Below, in pieces: positions 45,833 to 57,447 of a DNA stretch of 64,000 bases. The DNA is taken from positions 39,788,492-39,852,491 of the forward strand of contig CM077600.1 of the NCBI GenBank assembly GCA_039654915.1. Reading direction: 5' to 3'. The translations under genes and the position numbers were made by a program. Position 1 is the stretch's first letter; every line of letters begins with the position of its first letter. Below the pieces are notes generated by a model. That model saw only the letters and a program-made list of their open reading frames with translations, was not told the DNA's origin and did not search any database. Origin of the DNA: Aquilaria yunnanensis. Its lineage: Eukaryota > Streptophyta > Magnoliopsida > Malvales > Thymelaeaceae.

Positions 45833-46166
45833 CCTTAACATGTTTTGTTGCTTCATTTAGACTCCCAAACATTTCAAAGTTGCAGTTACATCCCTTCCCA
45901 AAGTCTTAATATTTGACTTTCTTGCTGTTGGTTAACTCTCTTTCGATTAATGTGTTTGGTAATGATATACATGGTCAATTAAATTAAGCCCATGAATGGA
46001 TGACAACATGTTCGATTTCAAGATTTGACATGGACTTGCATGAAAGGAGAAAAAATTTAGGGGAAACAAGGCATCAAACTTTTATTGTTTGAACTATTCC
46101 CAGTAGAAGACCCTAACATGTTTTTTTTGTTGCATTTAGATTCCCAAGCATTTTAAAGTTGCAGTA
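45833..46166 (+). repeat. Short direct repeat pair
   Basis: gaccttaacatgttttgttg ... tcaaagttgcagt at 45833-45890 recurs in diverged form at 46110-46166. A third weaker match (ttaggctcctcaggtattc) lies near 45742. Confidence 0.6.
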
Positions 46167-47148
46167 GATGGTCATTGTTTCATGTGTTACAATAATGTAA
46201 AGAAAAGTGAGTAATATATTTGATAATTTTCAATTAGTTTTATCGATGTAACAAAATATAAAAAGATTGAGAAAAGAAGAACGAAGGCTTCAATGCCCAA
46301 TTCAATTGCAGTCATAACTACATATGTTTTAGTTTCTATATTTTTTTTATGCCCTATGCACTTATATGCCTAATATTGTAATTTTTCACATGGGACAATA
46401 TTCGTTGTAAGGCTTATGTGTAAGAGTGGCATTACTCTTATTGAAAGAAATATTTTTCATTACTCTTATATTCATATTCATATGTTTAAGCTAACATTGT
46501 TTTTTATGAATACGATTTATTTGTCTTACCCACAGGAACGCATGGGTTAGGTGGCTAGTATAGCATATAGTTTCTTATAAAAACTGACATTGGACCACAT
46601 AAAAATTTCTGGTTTACCATATATACATATTTTATAGTAATCAATGCTTACACTCATCAATTATATTTTCTAGTTTCATTACTGAAGAAAATTTAGCACT
46701 TAAGCAAATTGTGTATATTCTCAACATTTTGTAAGCATACCATGAAACAAATATTTTTACTTGCAGTATACCAATTACAAGACGTCAAAAGTGAAATAAA
46801 TTTAAGCGTTACACAATGTGGCGAATTAAACCTAAAACCACAAGCTTAGTTGGTGCACAAGGTAGCTAGTTGGATGAAAATAATTATGAAAAATTGTTTT
46901 CAATATAGTTGAATCTAATTCATTACTCTTCAACTCAAGGGGGTATCTTAATAGGGACGGGCTGGCAGCCGCCCCCTGGAATTTTGGAAAATTTTATGGG
47001 GTAGGTAGTATATGTGATATAATTGTAGGAAAATTAAAGTTAGGTACCTATATGTAAGTTCTAAAATTAATGAAGGACTTTTATATGTTTTAACTTTTTT
47101 TAAATGATTTTAATGAATCCGGATCCGATGTGTTTCTTTTATTTTCCC
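46167..47148. other. Repeat-rich intergenic DNA
   Basis: No gene. The GC-rich start ggctggcagccgccccctgg near 46952 belongs to the same dispersed repeat family as 43547. Confidence 0.4.
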
Positions 47149-47157
47149 TTTTAGTTT

Positions 47158-48391
47158 GGGAAATTTGCAGAAATCCCCTAGGATAAGCCCTAACCTACGC
47201 TTACCCCTGGATTTTCCAAAACTTACACTTATCCCCCTCTTTGCTAACTTTGTAACTGTTCACATTGACATTGGGCCCCACCATAACTTACAATTTTTGT
47301 AAACCCGAAACTACCCCTTGCTGATTGTCTTTCTATATCAACCCAAATTTGCCACTCATCTGCTCAAATCCTTAGACCGTACATGAGCATATGTACCCTG
47401 ATTCCCTGAAACACTTTTCAGGAGAAGCCATTCTACACACGGCCGCAGGACTTGCTCTACTGCTCATGAAATACAAGAATTGTGCCACCACAATGAACCA
47501 CCATGATTCATTGAGCACAACAACTCCGACCGCCAATTCCCAGTCCAACTCCAGTATCAGCAGCCAGCTGAAAATCGAGTGCAGAGTCACAGTTACCACC
47601 GAACTTGGCGATGAGGAAGTTTTGTGTGTAAGTGAACAACTATAGGATCATCCATATCGAGAGCATCTGTACATTTGACTTAGATCCAAAACCTTTTAGA
47701 AGCAATTCTTCCCCATTTGGACCAAGGAGCTCTACCACCTTGCCAGAATCCTGCTCGGGAAATCGAAATCTGGTGAAAAAAAAACCTCACTTCATTGGAA
47801 TCCTGCTCGGGAAATCAAACTCATGGGTATGAATGATGCTTGACGTCCTGGACCATGTCTTGATCATCCATTTTTTTGGGAATAGATGCAATCACCCGAG
47901 GTCTTGACTTTGGGGATTGGAATGGATTTTAGTTTAATTTAGCAGAATTTCAACAATAGGTCTTGATCATCCATAATATCTTCCTACCTTTTCATTCTCT
48001 ATCAAAAGCAAGAGGCGAACCTGGCGAGCCAATTTCATATAAGCAGCCTTAATTTCTTTGGGGCAAACAGATTTGAGGACGTCGAGAGTGCCGTAGTAGA
48101 CTCCAGAAGCAAAGACTGATGTGGAACCTAGAGGCGGAAGCAGAGGAAAACCGAGGGCTAGGGAGGGAAACCTCCATTGTCGGAAAAGAAAACTGAACGG
48201 CTGTAAAACGCAATGGAAGAGAGCATTAAGGGGCAGTTTCAGGTTTACAAATTTTAAGATGTTATGGAGCCCACCATCAAAGTGAGTTTAGTGACTGAGT
48301 TAGCTAAAAGGGGGATAAGTGTAGGTTTTGGAATATAGAGGGGGTAAGTATAGGTTAGGACTTACTAGATTGGGGTTTTTGTAAATTTCCC
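47158..48391. mobile_element. Pack-MULE-like element with about 163-bp terminal inverted repeats
   Basis: Left arm 47158-47319 and right arm 48228-48391 are inverted copies opening gggaaatttgcaga / gggaaatttacaaa. Shared blocks are cctaacctaygcttaccccc, acacttatccccc and gtaaacc(c/t)gaaact. The flanks ttttagttt (47149-47157) and ttttaattt (48392-48400) match at 8 of 9, a Mutator-type 9-bp duplication. There is no transposase, and the core includes a J-domain exon in antisense. The plus frame 47391-47645 may be a second captured piece, not recognised. Confidence 0.85.
48021..48177 (-). pseudogene. Captured first exon of a (probably plastid) DnaJ/J-domain gene
   Basis: From an ATG at 48177 the minus strand starts MEVSLPSPRFSSASASR, a Ser-rich, transit-peptide-like start. 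After a frameshift near 48130 it reads VYYGTLDVLKSVCPKEIKAA and YMKLARQ, helices I-II of a J-domain. It stops at a donor-like cag/gttcgcc at 48021, just where the HPD-containing part should follow. The HPD loop that stimulates Hsp70 is absent, so no co-chaperone function is expected. Its presence inside a Mutator-like element indicates gene capture. Confidence 0.7.
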
Positions 48392-48400
48392 TTTTAATTT

Positions 48401-50394
48401 CACAGAGACATAGTGCCCCATTGTTTGTGATTAGCGATTGCAATTTGCGAAGGTTCTTGATGCGGTGGCGACGTGCCAGTGTGTAACGCGATTTACTCTT
48501 CTCTTTTCGTTTTCAATGGCAACCGTCTGCGACCAACCCCTGACCCCTAGTTTATAATCCTGGCTACGCCCCTGCTCTTCGTATGATGACTTGGTTAGGC
48601 GACTTAGGCCTTGGTTACTCTTGTTGTCAGGAACATATCAATATGCACATGAGAAGTGAGGCGATTAATTAATTATTAGAGGCCTAAATCACTTTTGGTC
48701 CTTGAACTATGTTGATTCAAGCATTTTCATCCTTAAATTTTGGCATGGTTCAATTCAATCGCACAACTAAAACGTAGTGCACTTAAACCCTTTAACTTGT
48801 TAGCTTGATCAACTTAACATTAACTTCATTAGATTTCTTACAGTTTAGTGACTTGATTATAGACACTTAAACTCTTAGTCACATAATGACAAAACTATGT
48901 CACTTGAAGTACTTAATAAGAGTTAAGAGCAAACTTATTAGAAGTTACAAAATTATAAATTAAAAGTTAATCCAAATATAAAGAAGCTTAAAAAAATTAC
49001 TAAAAAAATAAAAGGTAAATAATGCTACATTATTTTCAAGTAACATAATCAATTCAATATATATATTCAATTATAAAATCAATTTTAATTTTTTTAGAAT
49101 CAATGCCATTCAAAAATTAGATTCTATTTAACAACTAATCATTATTTCAATAATTTTTTTTGGAAAATAAATAATTTATCAAAAATTTTAACGAAAAATT
49201 AATCTACTAACCAAATTAATTTTTGTTTAAAAATAGATTTTGCAATTATCATTAGGGTATTGAATAATCACCAAAAAAATTTATCCTAAAAAAAGTTTGG
49301 TTGTAGCAACGAAACACCACTAATGGAGTGTCAGAACCCCACCCGCGCGGAAAAGATTTTAGTGAGATTAGAGGAGGGGGATTTGGTTTCTATGACAATG
49401 ACAATCTCCAGGTGGGGCAGCCATGTCGGGGATAGTGGGTCAAGGAGGGGACATGGCGGGATGGGTCACGAAAGGGCTCTACCCCTTAATTTAGGGTCGT
49501 CAGTGGTTGGTGGCACCTGAGCGTGGTGGCATGGGATGTGATAGGGCGATGGCGGCCAAGAGAATTAACGTCTAGGGCGGCAGTGGTGTTTGGAGCTGAG
49601 TAATGGCAGAGAGGATAGTGAAAAAATAGTGACATGACTTAGATTCATAGAGTAAATTATAAAGTATTAAAGGGAAAAATTAAGAACCTTGGTTACTAAA
49701 TATGTAATTCAGCGGTTAGCCAACAGTCAACTAATGAATCTAAGATGAAGGGGGCAAAGTGCTTCACGATCCATAGTTCAAGTTGGGGGACTGAGTTGCA
49801 CCGCTCTAAAATTTAAGGTATCTTTTGAGCGAGTTGACAAAGTATGAGGAAGAAAAAGTTATTAGATCATTCCCGGCAATGGCGAATTGGCGATCGCGGT
49901 TTCGTTTTATCCTTCAATCGTCCATTCTCATTCCGATTCTCACTTTCTCAGGCTAGGTCCAGCTGTCTCAAATTCCTCCCCTTTGAACTTTGAAATAAAA
50001 TGAACAACGTTTAGTGAAGTTAACTTAGATCTTTATTAATTGCCAGTCAAGCATTATCACGCAACCCCTAATATATTCAGGTTCTATATATGTACCCAGA
50101 TTCTTTCTCAAGTTTAGGAATTTTCATGTAATTTAATCTAGTTATTGGAGGATTATGTCATGTAGCCTGTTCCATCCTTTATGCCTTTGTTCTCTCTCCC
50201 TAACTTGCAATGTATTTTTTACTAATCTTTAGAAAAAAAAAATGGAAGTAAGTATATTTTTAAATAAGTGCCAAAAAATGTGCTGGTTCTACTCGCATTC
50301 GAATTGAGAAACTAATTTAAAATTTATACTGAACTCATGTGTATTAGGTTGATTAAGTTGAAAAATATAAAAGGGATGATTTAACTGCAGAGTA
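48401..50394. other. Intergenic DNA with repeat remnants
   Basis: No supported gene. 48540-48575 (RC aggggcgtagccaggatt) is the end of a common plant repeat. 48690-48850 resembles a Mutator-like arm (cttttggtccttgaactatg). 49320-49600 is locally GC-rich with a 65-codon frame that is not recognised. Confidence 0.4.
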
Positions 50395-50402
50395 TAGAGC
50401 AG

Positions 50403-50816
50403 TAGGAGTGTAATTTTCGGGTTAGGGTTGAGACTCGAAATTTATAACCAATCTAGCCATCCAAAATATGAAACCCAAACCCACCATATTTAACAGTAAA
50501 ATCCGAACCGACCTTAATCCGAAAAAAATCGGATTGGGTCGGGTTTAGGGTGTTGGGACTTGGGACTTGTTTACTGGGCTGGGCTACTGAATGAGATTAA
50601 GGAATTAAGAGGACTGGTTTGGTGTGGTGGCCTGCTGGGCTAGGGGTGACCGGGCTTAAACAATTTTTGGGTGGATTCGGGTTCTAACCGAACCAACCCG
50701 ATTTCTGACCTTTTAAACGGGTCGGGTTCGAGTTGGCCCAAATAACTCTTATCCATCTCTTTAACCCAACCTTAATAGGATCGGGTTTCGGGTTAGGGTA
50801 ACCACTTACACCCCTA
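50403..50816. mobile_element. hAT-type MITE, 414 bp, with perfect 8-bp target duplication
   Basis: The left end taggagtgtaa and the right end ttacaccccta are inverted. Both flanks are tagagcag (50395-50402, 50817-50824), an exact 8-bp duplication. The interior is rich in gggtcgggtt-like words on both strands, as in many plant hAT MITEs. Confidence 0.88.
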
Positions 50817-50961
50817 TAGAGCAGAGACTAGGGACGCACGAAGGCTAGTTCCGAAAATTCCCTTATTAGTTAGGTGGAATTATATATTATACCCTTCCCA
50901 CAATGTCTCTAGTTTGTGATTTTTTGTCTTTTCTATATTTCAAATTTTATATTTATTGATA

Positions 50962-52100
50962 GGGGTGATCATTATTTTGTTAAAACTGAAAAAAAAAATC
51001 AAAAGATTTAAGGAATTCGGTTTGATGAATTTTGTTTTTCAATTCGATTTCGGTTGAAATCGATATTATTTCTATTCAGTTTTCCACTGGAAGTGTTAGT
51101 TATTTCAGTAACCAAATAGAAATAATATCGGTTTTTGTTTGGTTTCTGTTGGGAGTGTTGGTTGTTTTGGTAACTGAAAAAACTAAAATATTTTCATATC
51201 TTATTGGGGGGTTTGTGTGTTAATTGACAAATTTAAAATAATTAGGGGCTAGGTGAAAGGAAAGTAGAAGGTTGATGACTTCTATTGGGTTTGGCCATCT
51301 TAATGGAAAAAGAAACACCTGCGTGGGTGAAGCTCGAACATGCAATGCACGCCCACCGCTTCAACTTCTAGCTGAAGGAGATTTAGCATAGGCTCCAAAT
51401 CCATCAAGCTGTTGCAGATAAATCCTCAAAAAGCTACGACAGCGCATCGATGTTATCTGGCTGCGGCAAATTGTTACCCCTCTGTCCGAATTCTGGAGGG
51501 CGCCTAGTTAGAGAGCGAGCGCTTGCACTAGCGCCGGCTGTCGTAAAAGCTTCGAGAATTGGGGACGAACACCGGCCATAAGTGTTTGAACGAGGCGAAC
51601 GCTGGTTTCCGGAAGTTAATCAGGACCACCAGCCAACTTCCCTTCGATGCCGCACTAGAAAACCCAATCTCCGCCCCAGAAGAAGAAGGAGACATTCAAT
51701 AGAATTAGTCCCAGATTTGGAAGATTTCAATCCCTTAGAAGTACTTCTGGAATTGGTTTTCGAAGATGAACAAGAGATCCAACTGAACAGATCCATGAAC
51801 AAGAAGATGTCGTAGCAATGAGGGCGTGAAGGGAGGCTAAAGGATATTTCATATATTTGGCTAAAACCTGAACCTAGTCCTTTGTTTCTTATTAAATGGT
51901 TAACAAATGCACCTATATCCTTAGTTTTACAGTTTAGTTTGTTATTTCGGTTTGTTAATAAAAACAGAGGTACTTCTATCATTTTGGTTTAAAATCGAAC
52001 CAAAATAATTTGGTCCGATTTTACTTCAGTTTCACCATTCAATTTTGTTATTTCGGTTTGTTAATAAAAACCAAAATAATCGACAATTTCAATTCGGTTG
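50962..52100. mobile_element. Probable hAT-like element with an unrelated GC-richer core
   Basis: The left end taggggtgatcattattttg and subterminal ttcgatttcggttgaaat match the family of the element at 56949. The right part (ttatttcggtttgttaataaaaacc, ccaaaataatcgac) looks like the same family reversed, but no clean right end or target duplication was found. The core 51240-51830 is GC-richer and includes a 77-codon plus frame at 51582-51815 that is not recognised. Confidence 0.4.
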
Positions 52101-52731
52101 GATAGAAATACTTCTTCCTTTTAGCCGCTATCATTGCTTGTGAACAATGATTTTATCACCTTGTACTAACGATGTGATTACATCAAAGAAGATGGATACT
52201 ATTCATCGACAGATCTAAAAATCATTTGTCTGCATTAAAGCCAGGGAAGCCATTTTCTCTATCACTCCACTATGATCAAGGCCGGTGGTTATCTTACGGC
52301 ACCGCCTATGCCATTCAATTTCAGTTGAGACCGGTGGAAACCATCACAAATGACTCTAGGCCGCACTTGTTGATTTGGGTGCCTAATTTTAGGCGTGTGA
52401 CAATCGGTGCGATACAAAGGACAGCTATGACTACTAAATTTAAAGGTGAGTGATGATAGGTGTGATCTGGAGGCAAGTGGTATTGGTGAGATTTCAAGGT
52501 GAGTCATGTTAGCAAGTTTTGGAGGTAAGTGATGACAATGAGATTCAGAAACGATGATAGGATGAAAAAGGTGTCATTTGGAGGCAATGATCACTTGAAA
52601 AAACTTTGATTTGGAGACAATAACAATTCAGCAGAGATGACAGTGGCAACAAGATAGGATTTCTAAAGGAAGAAAAAGGGTTTTACTATAGTGACAATTT
52701 GCCCAAATTTTAATTGGAGGGTAGTCCACTG
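52101..52731. other. Intergenic DNA without recognised features
   Basis: Contains repeated gtgag/gaggcaagtga-like words (52440-52640) that look like degenerate short repeats. No gene. Confidence 0.4.
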
Positions 52732-53254
52732 CAGTAATTGTTTCCTTTTAGTCCATAACCTATTGAATGTTCTGTTTTTATTATAAATCTATTAAAATTA
52801 TTTCATTTTGGTCATTCACAAGATGAAATTTATTAACTCAGAATAATTGTTTAACATAACCTTTTGAAATTTTAATTTAAATATTTTTTAATTGTTTTCT
52901 AGTAAATTTAGATAGTTTAATATTTTTTATAGTAAATTGAAAATTTAAATTAATAGTTTTTTTTAATTAAATAAGTTCAATTTATCGAGAGAAAAAAAAA
53001 TGTGATTTTAATTTTTCATTAACTATAAAAAAATTATTATACAGATTAAATTTATTATAAGACATTTACTAGATAGTTTAAATTATGATATAAAAAATTG
53101 TTATTAGACAAATACTTTGAGTTAACAAATTTCAACAAATTGAGACCAAAATGAAATGTTTTCAATAAATTTAGGACTAAAATATAACATTTAATAGGTT
53201 AGGGACTAAAAGGAAACAATAACTAAAAGTTATGGATCATTTATAAAGTTTACT
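52732..53254. mobile_element. Foldback-type non-autonomous element (copy 2)
   Basis: Inverted arms share ttgtttccttttagtcc and aacctatt(g/a)aatgtt and belong to the same family as 17282-17861. The right end (RC agtaaactttataaatgatc) corresponds to the copy 1 terminus. The left end seems shortened, so 52732 is approximate and no target duplication is claimed. Confidence 0.6.
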
Positions 53255-53289
53255 CATAAAGAATTAGGGAGCAGAGATTCTTGCGTCCA

Positions 53290-54362
53290 CCTGGTGGACG
53301 TACATAATTGAATGGAACTCTAACGGTGTTAATATTAGATGGATAAAGTAACTTTTTTATTTTTGAATTTTTTCATTAATTGGAGAGATAATCATAATAT
53401 TTAAGATAATCATAATATTTTGAATTTAAAATTAAAAATAAGATAATTACATCTCATTATCTCTATTGAACAATAAGGATTGTGATAATTAAAAGAAAAA
53501 TAAAAGTTGTACAAATTTTGTATAACATGTTAGCCTGATTAAATAATTATTCTTCTTCTTTGTTCTCTCCTCCTCTCTCTTTCTCGCTTTCTCACTTGTT
53601 TTGGGTTTCACAAGCTAAAGAAAATGGTGCTTTAATTAGAAAATGAAGTAGTCTATATTGATTTCATATTTTATGATAATCATGATATTTTGAATTTAAA
53701 ATTAATAAGAAAATAATTATACTGTTTTTAAGATTTTTATCCATAGTCTTAGATACTAGATTGACAAATTTATATACCAATATAAAATAATTATATACCA
53801 AGAAAACAGTCACAGACATCAGAATAGTAGTCTTAGACACTAGACTAATAAATTTATACACCAATATAACATAATTAGACACCATGAAAATATTACTAGA
53901 TACTAGTACAAAAATTTTAGATACCAGAATAGCAGTACTAGACACTGAGATAGCAACACTATACACTAAATTAACTAATTTATACATCAATGTAACATAA
54001 TTAGATATTAGAAAAGCAGTGCTAGATATCAGAATAATAATTATAAACACCAGAACAAACAGTTTTAGACATTACGTTAGCCAATATATGACATCAATTT
54101 CATATATACTGCACACCAAATTACAAAGATGCTAACATTTTTGTTTGAAAATGGAAAAATTTTCTCTACAGAAATAATTAAAATTTTAAAAATTATTTAT
54201 TCTATAATTATAAAAATTATCTAAAATGGTAACTCTCTCCATTAATAATAACTACCATATCTATTCCATAATTACATATATTTATTTAAAATGATAACTT
54301 CTTATCTTTTAGTAATAACTACCTAACACCGTTAATTTTACTGTTAATAGTATACATACATC
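53290..54362. mobile_element. Probable inverted-repeat element with a tandem-repeat core
   Basis: The left part (gtacataattgaatggaactctaacggtgtta ordering) and the right part reverse-complemented (atgtatgtatactatt, then taacggtgttaggtag) share taacggtgtta at similar distance from the edge and taatkgagaga further in. The core 53700-54060 consists of degenerate units such as gacaccagaatagcagt and taatttatacaccaatataa. The 128-codon minus frame here is a product of the repeat. Confidence 0.5.
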
Positions 54363-55164
54363 ATGGTAAATATTTTCATGTTTCTTAGAATTCCACCACT
54401 GTCTTTCGTCTTATTCACTGGTTTGGTTTGCCACAAACGTCTCTTCGAACCATCAAAACCCCCCGTATCAACATTTAAATCTTCCTAATTATTCTGCCCA
54501 ATTAGATGTAAGCCTGACCGTGCCTGCCTCCCTGGCCGCCTGCTGGCCCCTTATTTCCAATTCCAATTGCCATAAAAGCAACAACATTTTAATTAAGGGG
54601 AAAATAACTTAATTGGTTAATGCTATTAATTAGTGTTAATTAATACTAGGAAGAATAAATGCGAGAAAACCAGGCGTAAATGTTGAAAACGCTGGGGGAG
54701 TTGCCAAGGGGGGGAGGGAGAAAAAGTCCAAAAAAGGGTCACCTGTAAAACCCAGGCGCTTTGGCTCTATCCATGGACCTATTGATTTTGTTAGCAAAAC
54801 CTCCTTTTGGTTGCAGCCTTCTCCTCCCTCCTCCTCCATCAGTTCTCATCATCGCCCCCTCCCCAATCTCCATGGCCCTTCACTTGTCTTCGTCCCTCTC
54901 TCCCCTGCTACACACACACACACACACACACACACGTCTCTCTCTCCGTCGACCTGCCAGTCAGTCAACCACTCCCCGGTTCTCCGTCTCTGTACACATC
55001 CACGCCTCAGTATCATCTTCTGATTAGCAAATGGCGCACAGGTATGCATATAGCAGCAGCAAGGCAAGTCCCCGGAGGGCCAGCCGGCCGGCAACGATGC
55101 ATAATTGCCGATCGATACTTATGCGTATGTTTTTTCTTTAATTTCCTTAGTGATGAAGGGTGCT
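54363..55164. other. Upstream region of MIR160, GC-richer, pyrimidine-rich
   Basis: Probably holds the promoter and 5' part of the primary miR160 transcript. A CA microsatellite (54910-54935) is followed by CT-rich sequence. Frames through this stretch are made of the microsatellite. No TATA box could be assigned with confidence. Confidence 0.45.
54910..54935. repeat. CA microsatellite
   Basis: Thirteen AC/CA units. Confidence 0.95.
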
Positions 55165-55270
55165 AAATGACGTTCCTGCCTGGCTCCCTGAATGCCATCT
55201 GAGAAGCTCGCCAAGATTGTTGGCCACCTTCTTACTTGGCGTGAGGGGAGCCATGCAGGCCCTTCCCGAC
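55165..55270 (+). ncRNA. MIR160: MIR160 precursor hairpin (mature miR160 at 55177-55197)
   Basis: The 21 nt at 55177-55197 begin TGCCTGGCTCCCTGAATGCC and equal the conserved plant miR160 variant with A at position 15. The opposite arm, 55239-55259 (starting GCGTGAGGGGAGCCATGCAG), pairs with it: TGGCTCCC with GGGAGCCA, GCCA with TGGC, a few bulges or wobbles in between, and two-nucleotide 3' overhangs as Dicer-like cutting would leave. The loop is about 41 nt. In plants miR160 cuts mRNAs of ARF10/16/17 auxin response factors. Mature sequence, star and arm order (miRNA on the 5' arm) all fit the family. Precursor outer boundaries are approximate. Confidence 0.93.
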
Positions 55271-56940
55271 CCGGCCCCCTCCCTCATCTCATCACTCTCT
55301 TCTGATTTCCTCACATTCCGCTGCATTATTCATGTCTCTTCTCATGGATCATGCACACCTAATTATGACATGTTTACTTGAAACAACTCATTCAACATCA
55401 CAGTTTTTCGTATTCTGTGTTTCTCACCCATTTGATTTCATTAATAAGGCTCCCATCTTTCAACTAAATGATATGTATACGAATTCTGCAGATTTGAATT
55501 TTATCATATGCATAGAATTTTGATTTGAATTGACGACCTAGATATCTATCTATCTATGTCAAAAGAGGGTCAAAAAAAATCTGGCAGGATGGTTTGTTCT
55601 TATTGTAGATGGTCTAATTATTGGAGCCGAAGATTGGTCGAGTCCGCTGTGGAAAATTGTTGATCATGATGAGCAGGCTATTCTGACAGAGGCAGGCAGA
55701 GACAAGCCCGTGCAAGGAGGGATTTGTTTGGTTTTATTGCTGTGGTGGGAATGGGATCGCAAATTTTCATGGCCCCGATAGCAAGGGAAAGCAAGCAAGA
55801 GCAACAGGCCAGGCCGATTCTCCTTTCGGACTTGTCAACTTCGGAAAGCTACTCAAATGGCCAGGACCACCGCTGCTACTGTCCGGTCAGAAATCGAAAG
55901 CCCATCCGAATTGAATTTGACTTCCCTTCCTAACCTTTTCCACTCCAAGTTTGATGGTTGATGTGGACATCTTGTCATGGGCCGTCAGTGGGCCCCATAT
56001 CTGCTGAGTCATGGATCAGGCCCAGTTCAATAGCAGGAACATCCTCAGTTGAACTGTGTCAAGGAGTACACAGAACGGCCATGTGCATGTGTGGTTTTGA
56101 ATTATGTAAGTGCTTCAGTTTTATGCTTATATCAGTTCCAAATTCTTTACTCCTTTACATTCTGTTAATTTAAGTGTAATTTGAATTTATTTATGTTATT
56201 ATTTGTTAGAAAATTTAAAAAATATAAATTTTTACTTATTTTTGTGTATAAAACATTTGAATTTATATTTCATATAAAAAATCATAAATAATTACAATAA
56301 ATACTAAATGATGTAAAGAATTTGGATCAGAATGAACAATAAAAGCACTAGAATGCTAAGTAGCAATTTCAAAGTATAATTAAGATGGGTTTCGATTTGA
56401 AGTATGTCATTTGATTCGTTTTGGTTTTATAAATTACAAATATTTCTAGCAAAGAAAATAACAATTTTACTGTGTCAAACTTTTAATATGATCATGACCA
56501 TGGACCATTCATGTGATAGTAACTAAAAGTTGAATCCTTCCATTTAATTTTTCTCGAACAAAACTATATTCTTTCAAATTTTGGAGCACTAAATCTATTT
56601 GAACATGGAGTGTAAATGAGTCGGGCCGAGTTCGGTCCTTTTAGGTTCAAGCTTGACCCCTTAGCTTAATGGTATTACTCAAAGTTGAGCTCTAAACCCT
56701 TGAACCTAAATTTTTAGGCTCAAACTCAACTTAAAATGGGTTTAGGCTTAACAAGATCAAATTATTGGCTTTGTACAAAACTTATATTTGAAACATTACA
56801 TCTCATTCAAAACTCTTGAAGCCTGCAATCATTAATAATAATCTAAAGACAAGAAAACCAATTCCAACATCAAATTTTAAAATTAAGTCCAAGTATAATA
56901 ATAAAAGGGAATGATAAAAGCCATCCCAAAAATCAAAAGT
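55271..56940. other. MIR160 downstream flank and AT-rich intergenic DNA
   Basis: The first few hundred bases probably include the 3' part of the primary miR160 transcript. 55620-56100 is GC-richer but its frames (55724-55933, 55958-56173) are short and not recognised. 56620-56760 has short repeated words (aggctcaaactcaac) typical of decayed repeats. Confidence 0.4.
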
Positions 56941-56948
56941 AACATAAC

Positions 56949-57439
56949 TAAGGGTGATCAGTATTCAGTTCAAAAAAATAAATAAATAAATGACCGATAT
57001 AATTTAAAATTTTGGTTCAATTAATTCAATTCGGTTTCGGTTGAAACCAAATAACAAAAAATTCGATTTCGGTTCAATTTTGGTTTTGGATTTTAGAATT
57101 TTTAAAATATTTTTTCATGAACAATAAAGTTACAAACTAACCCAAATTAACTTAGATTCTCGTTTTCTTTCTTTCCATGGACAATAAATCTTCTATATTG
57201 AATGGACTTTGAAAAGAAACATAATGTCTCTATCTTATTTTCTCTCTTATAGAATTTCACTCCCATTTTTTTGGTTAATTCGGTTTGGACCGAACAAAAT
57301 CAAAATATTTCAGTTTGGTTTGAATTTAGTTTTATATGCTAATTCAGTTTATTTAGTTTCTTATCATCCAAAACCAAAAACTGAATAAACCGACTAATTC
57401 AATTCAGTTTAAACTGAAAAAACCAAATAATCAACCCTA
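56949..57439. mobile_element. hAT-type MITE, 491 bp, with perfect 8-bp target duplication
   Basis: The left end taagggtgat and the right end atcaaccctA (reverse complement tagggttgat) form the inverted termini. The flanks aacataac (56941-56948 and 57440-57447) are identical. The subterminal region is rich in ttcggtttcggttgaaacc and its complement. Confidence 0.88.
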
Positions 57440-57447
57440 AACATAAC

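Noticed and set aside
43547..48575. A single 5-kb transposon with ends cagtggcagagcc and (RC) caggggcgtagcc
   Set aside because: The ends look related and inverted, but the flanks do not form a target duplication and a second copy of the left end occurs at 46952. These are more likely separate fragments of one dispersed repeat family.
53664..54050. 128-codon Val/Ser/Tyr-rich minus frame
   Set aside because: It follows the degenerate tandem repeat unit and has no independent evidence of coding.
54761..55166. Three overlapping plus frames upstream of MIR160
   Set aside because: They are dominated by CA and CT microsatellite translation (His/Thr repeats) and show no conservation pattern.
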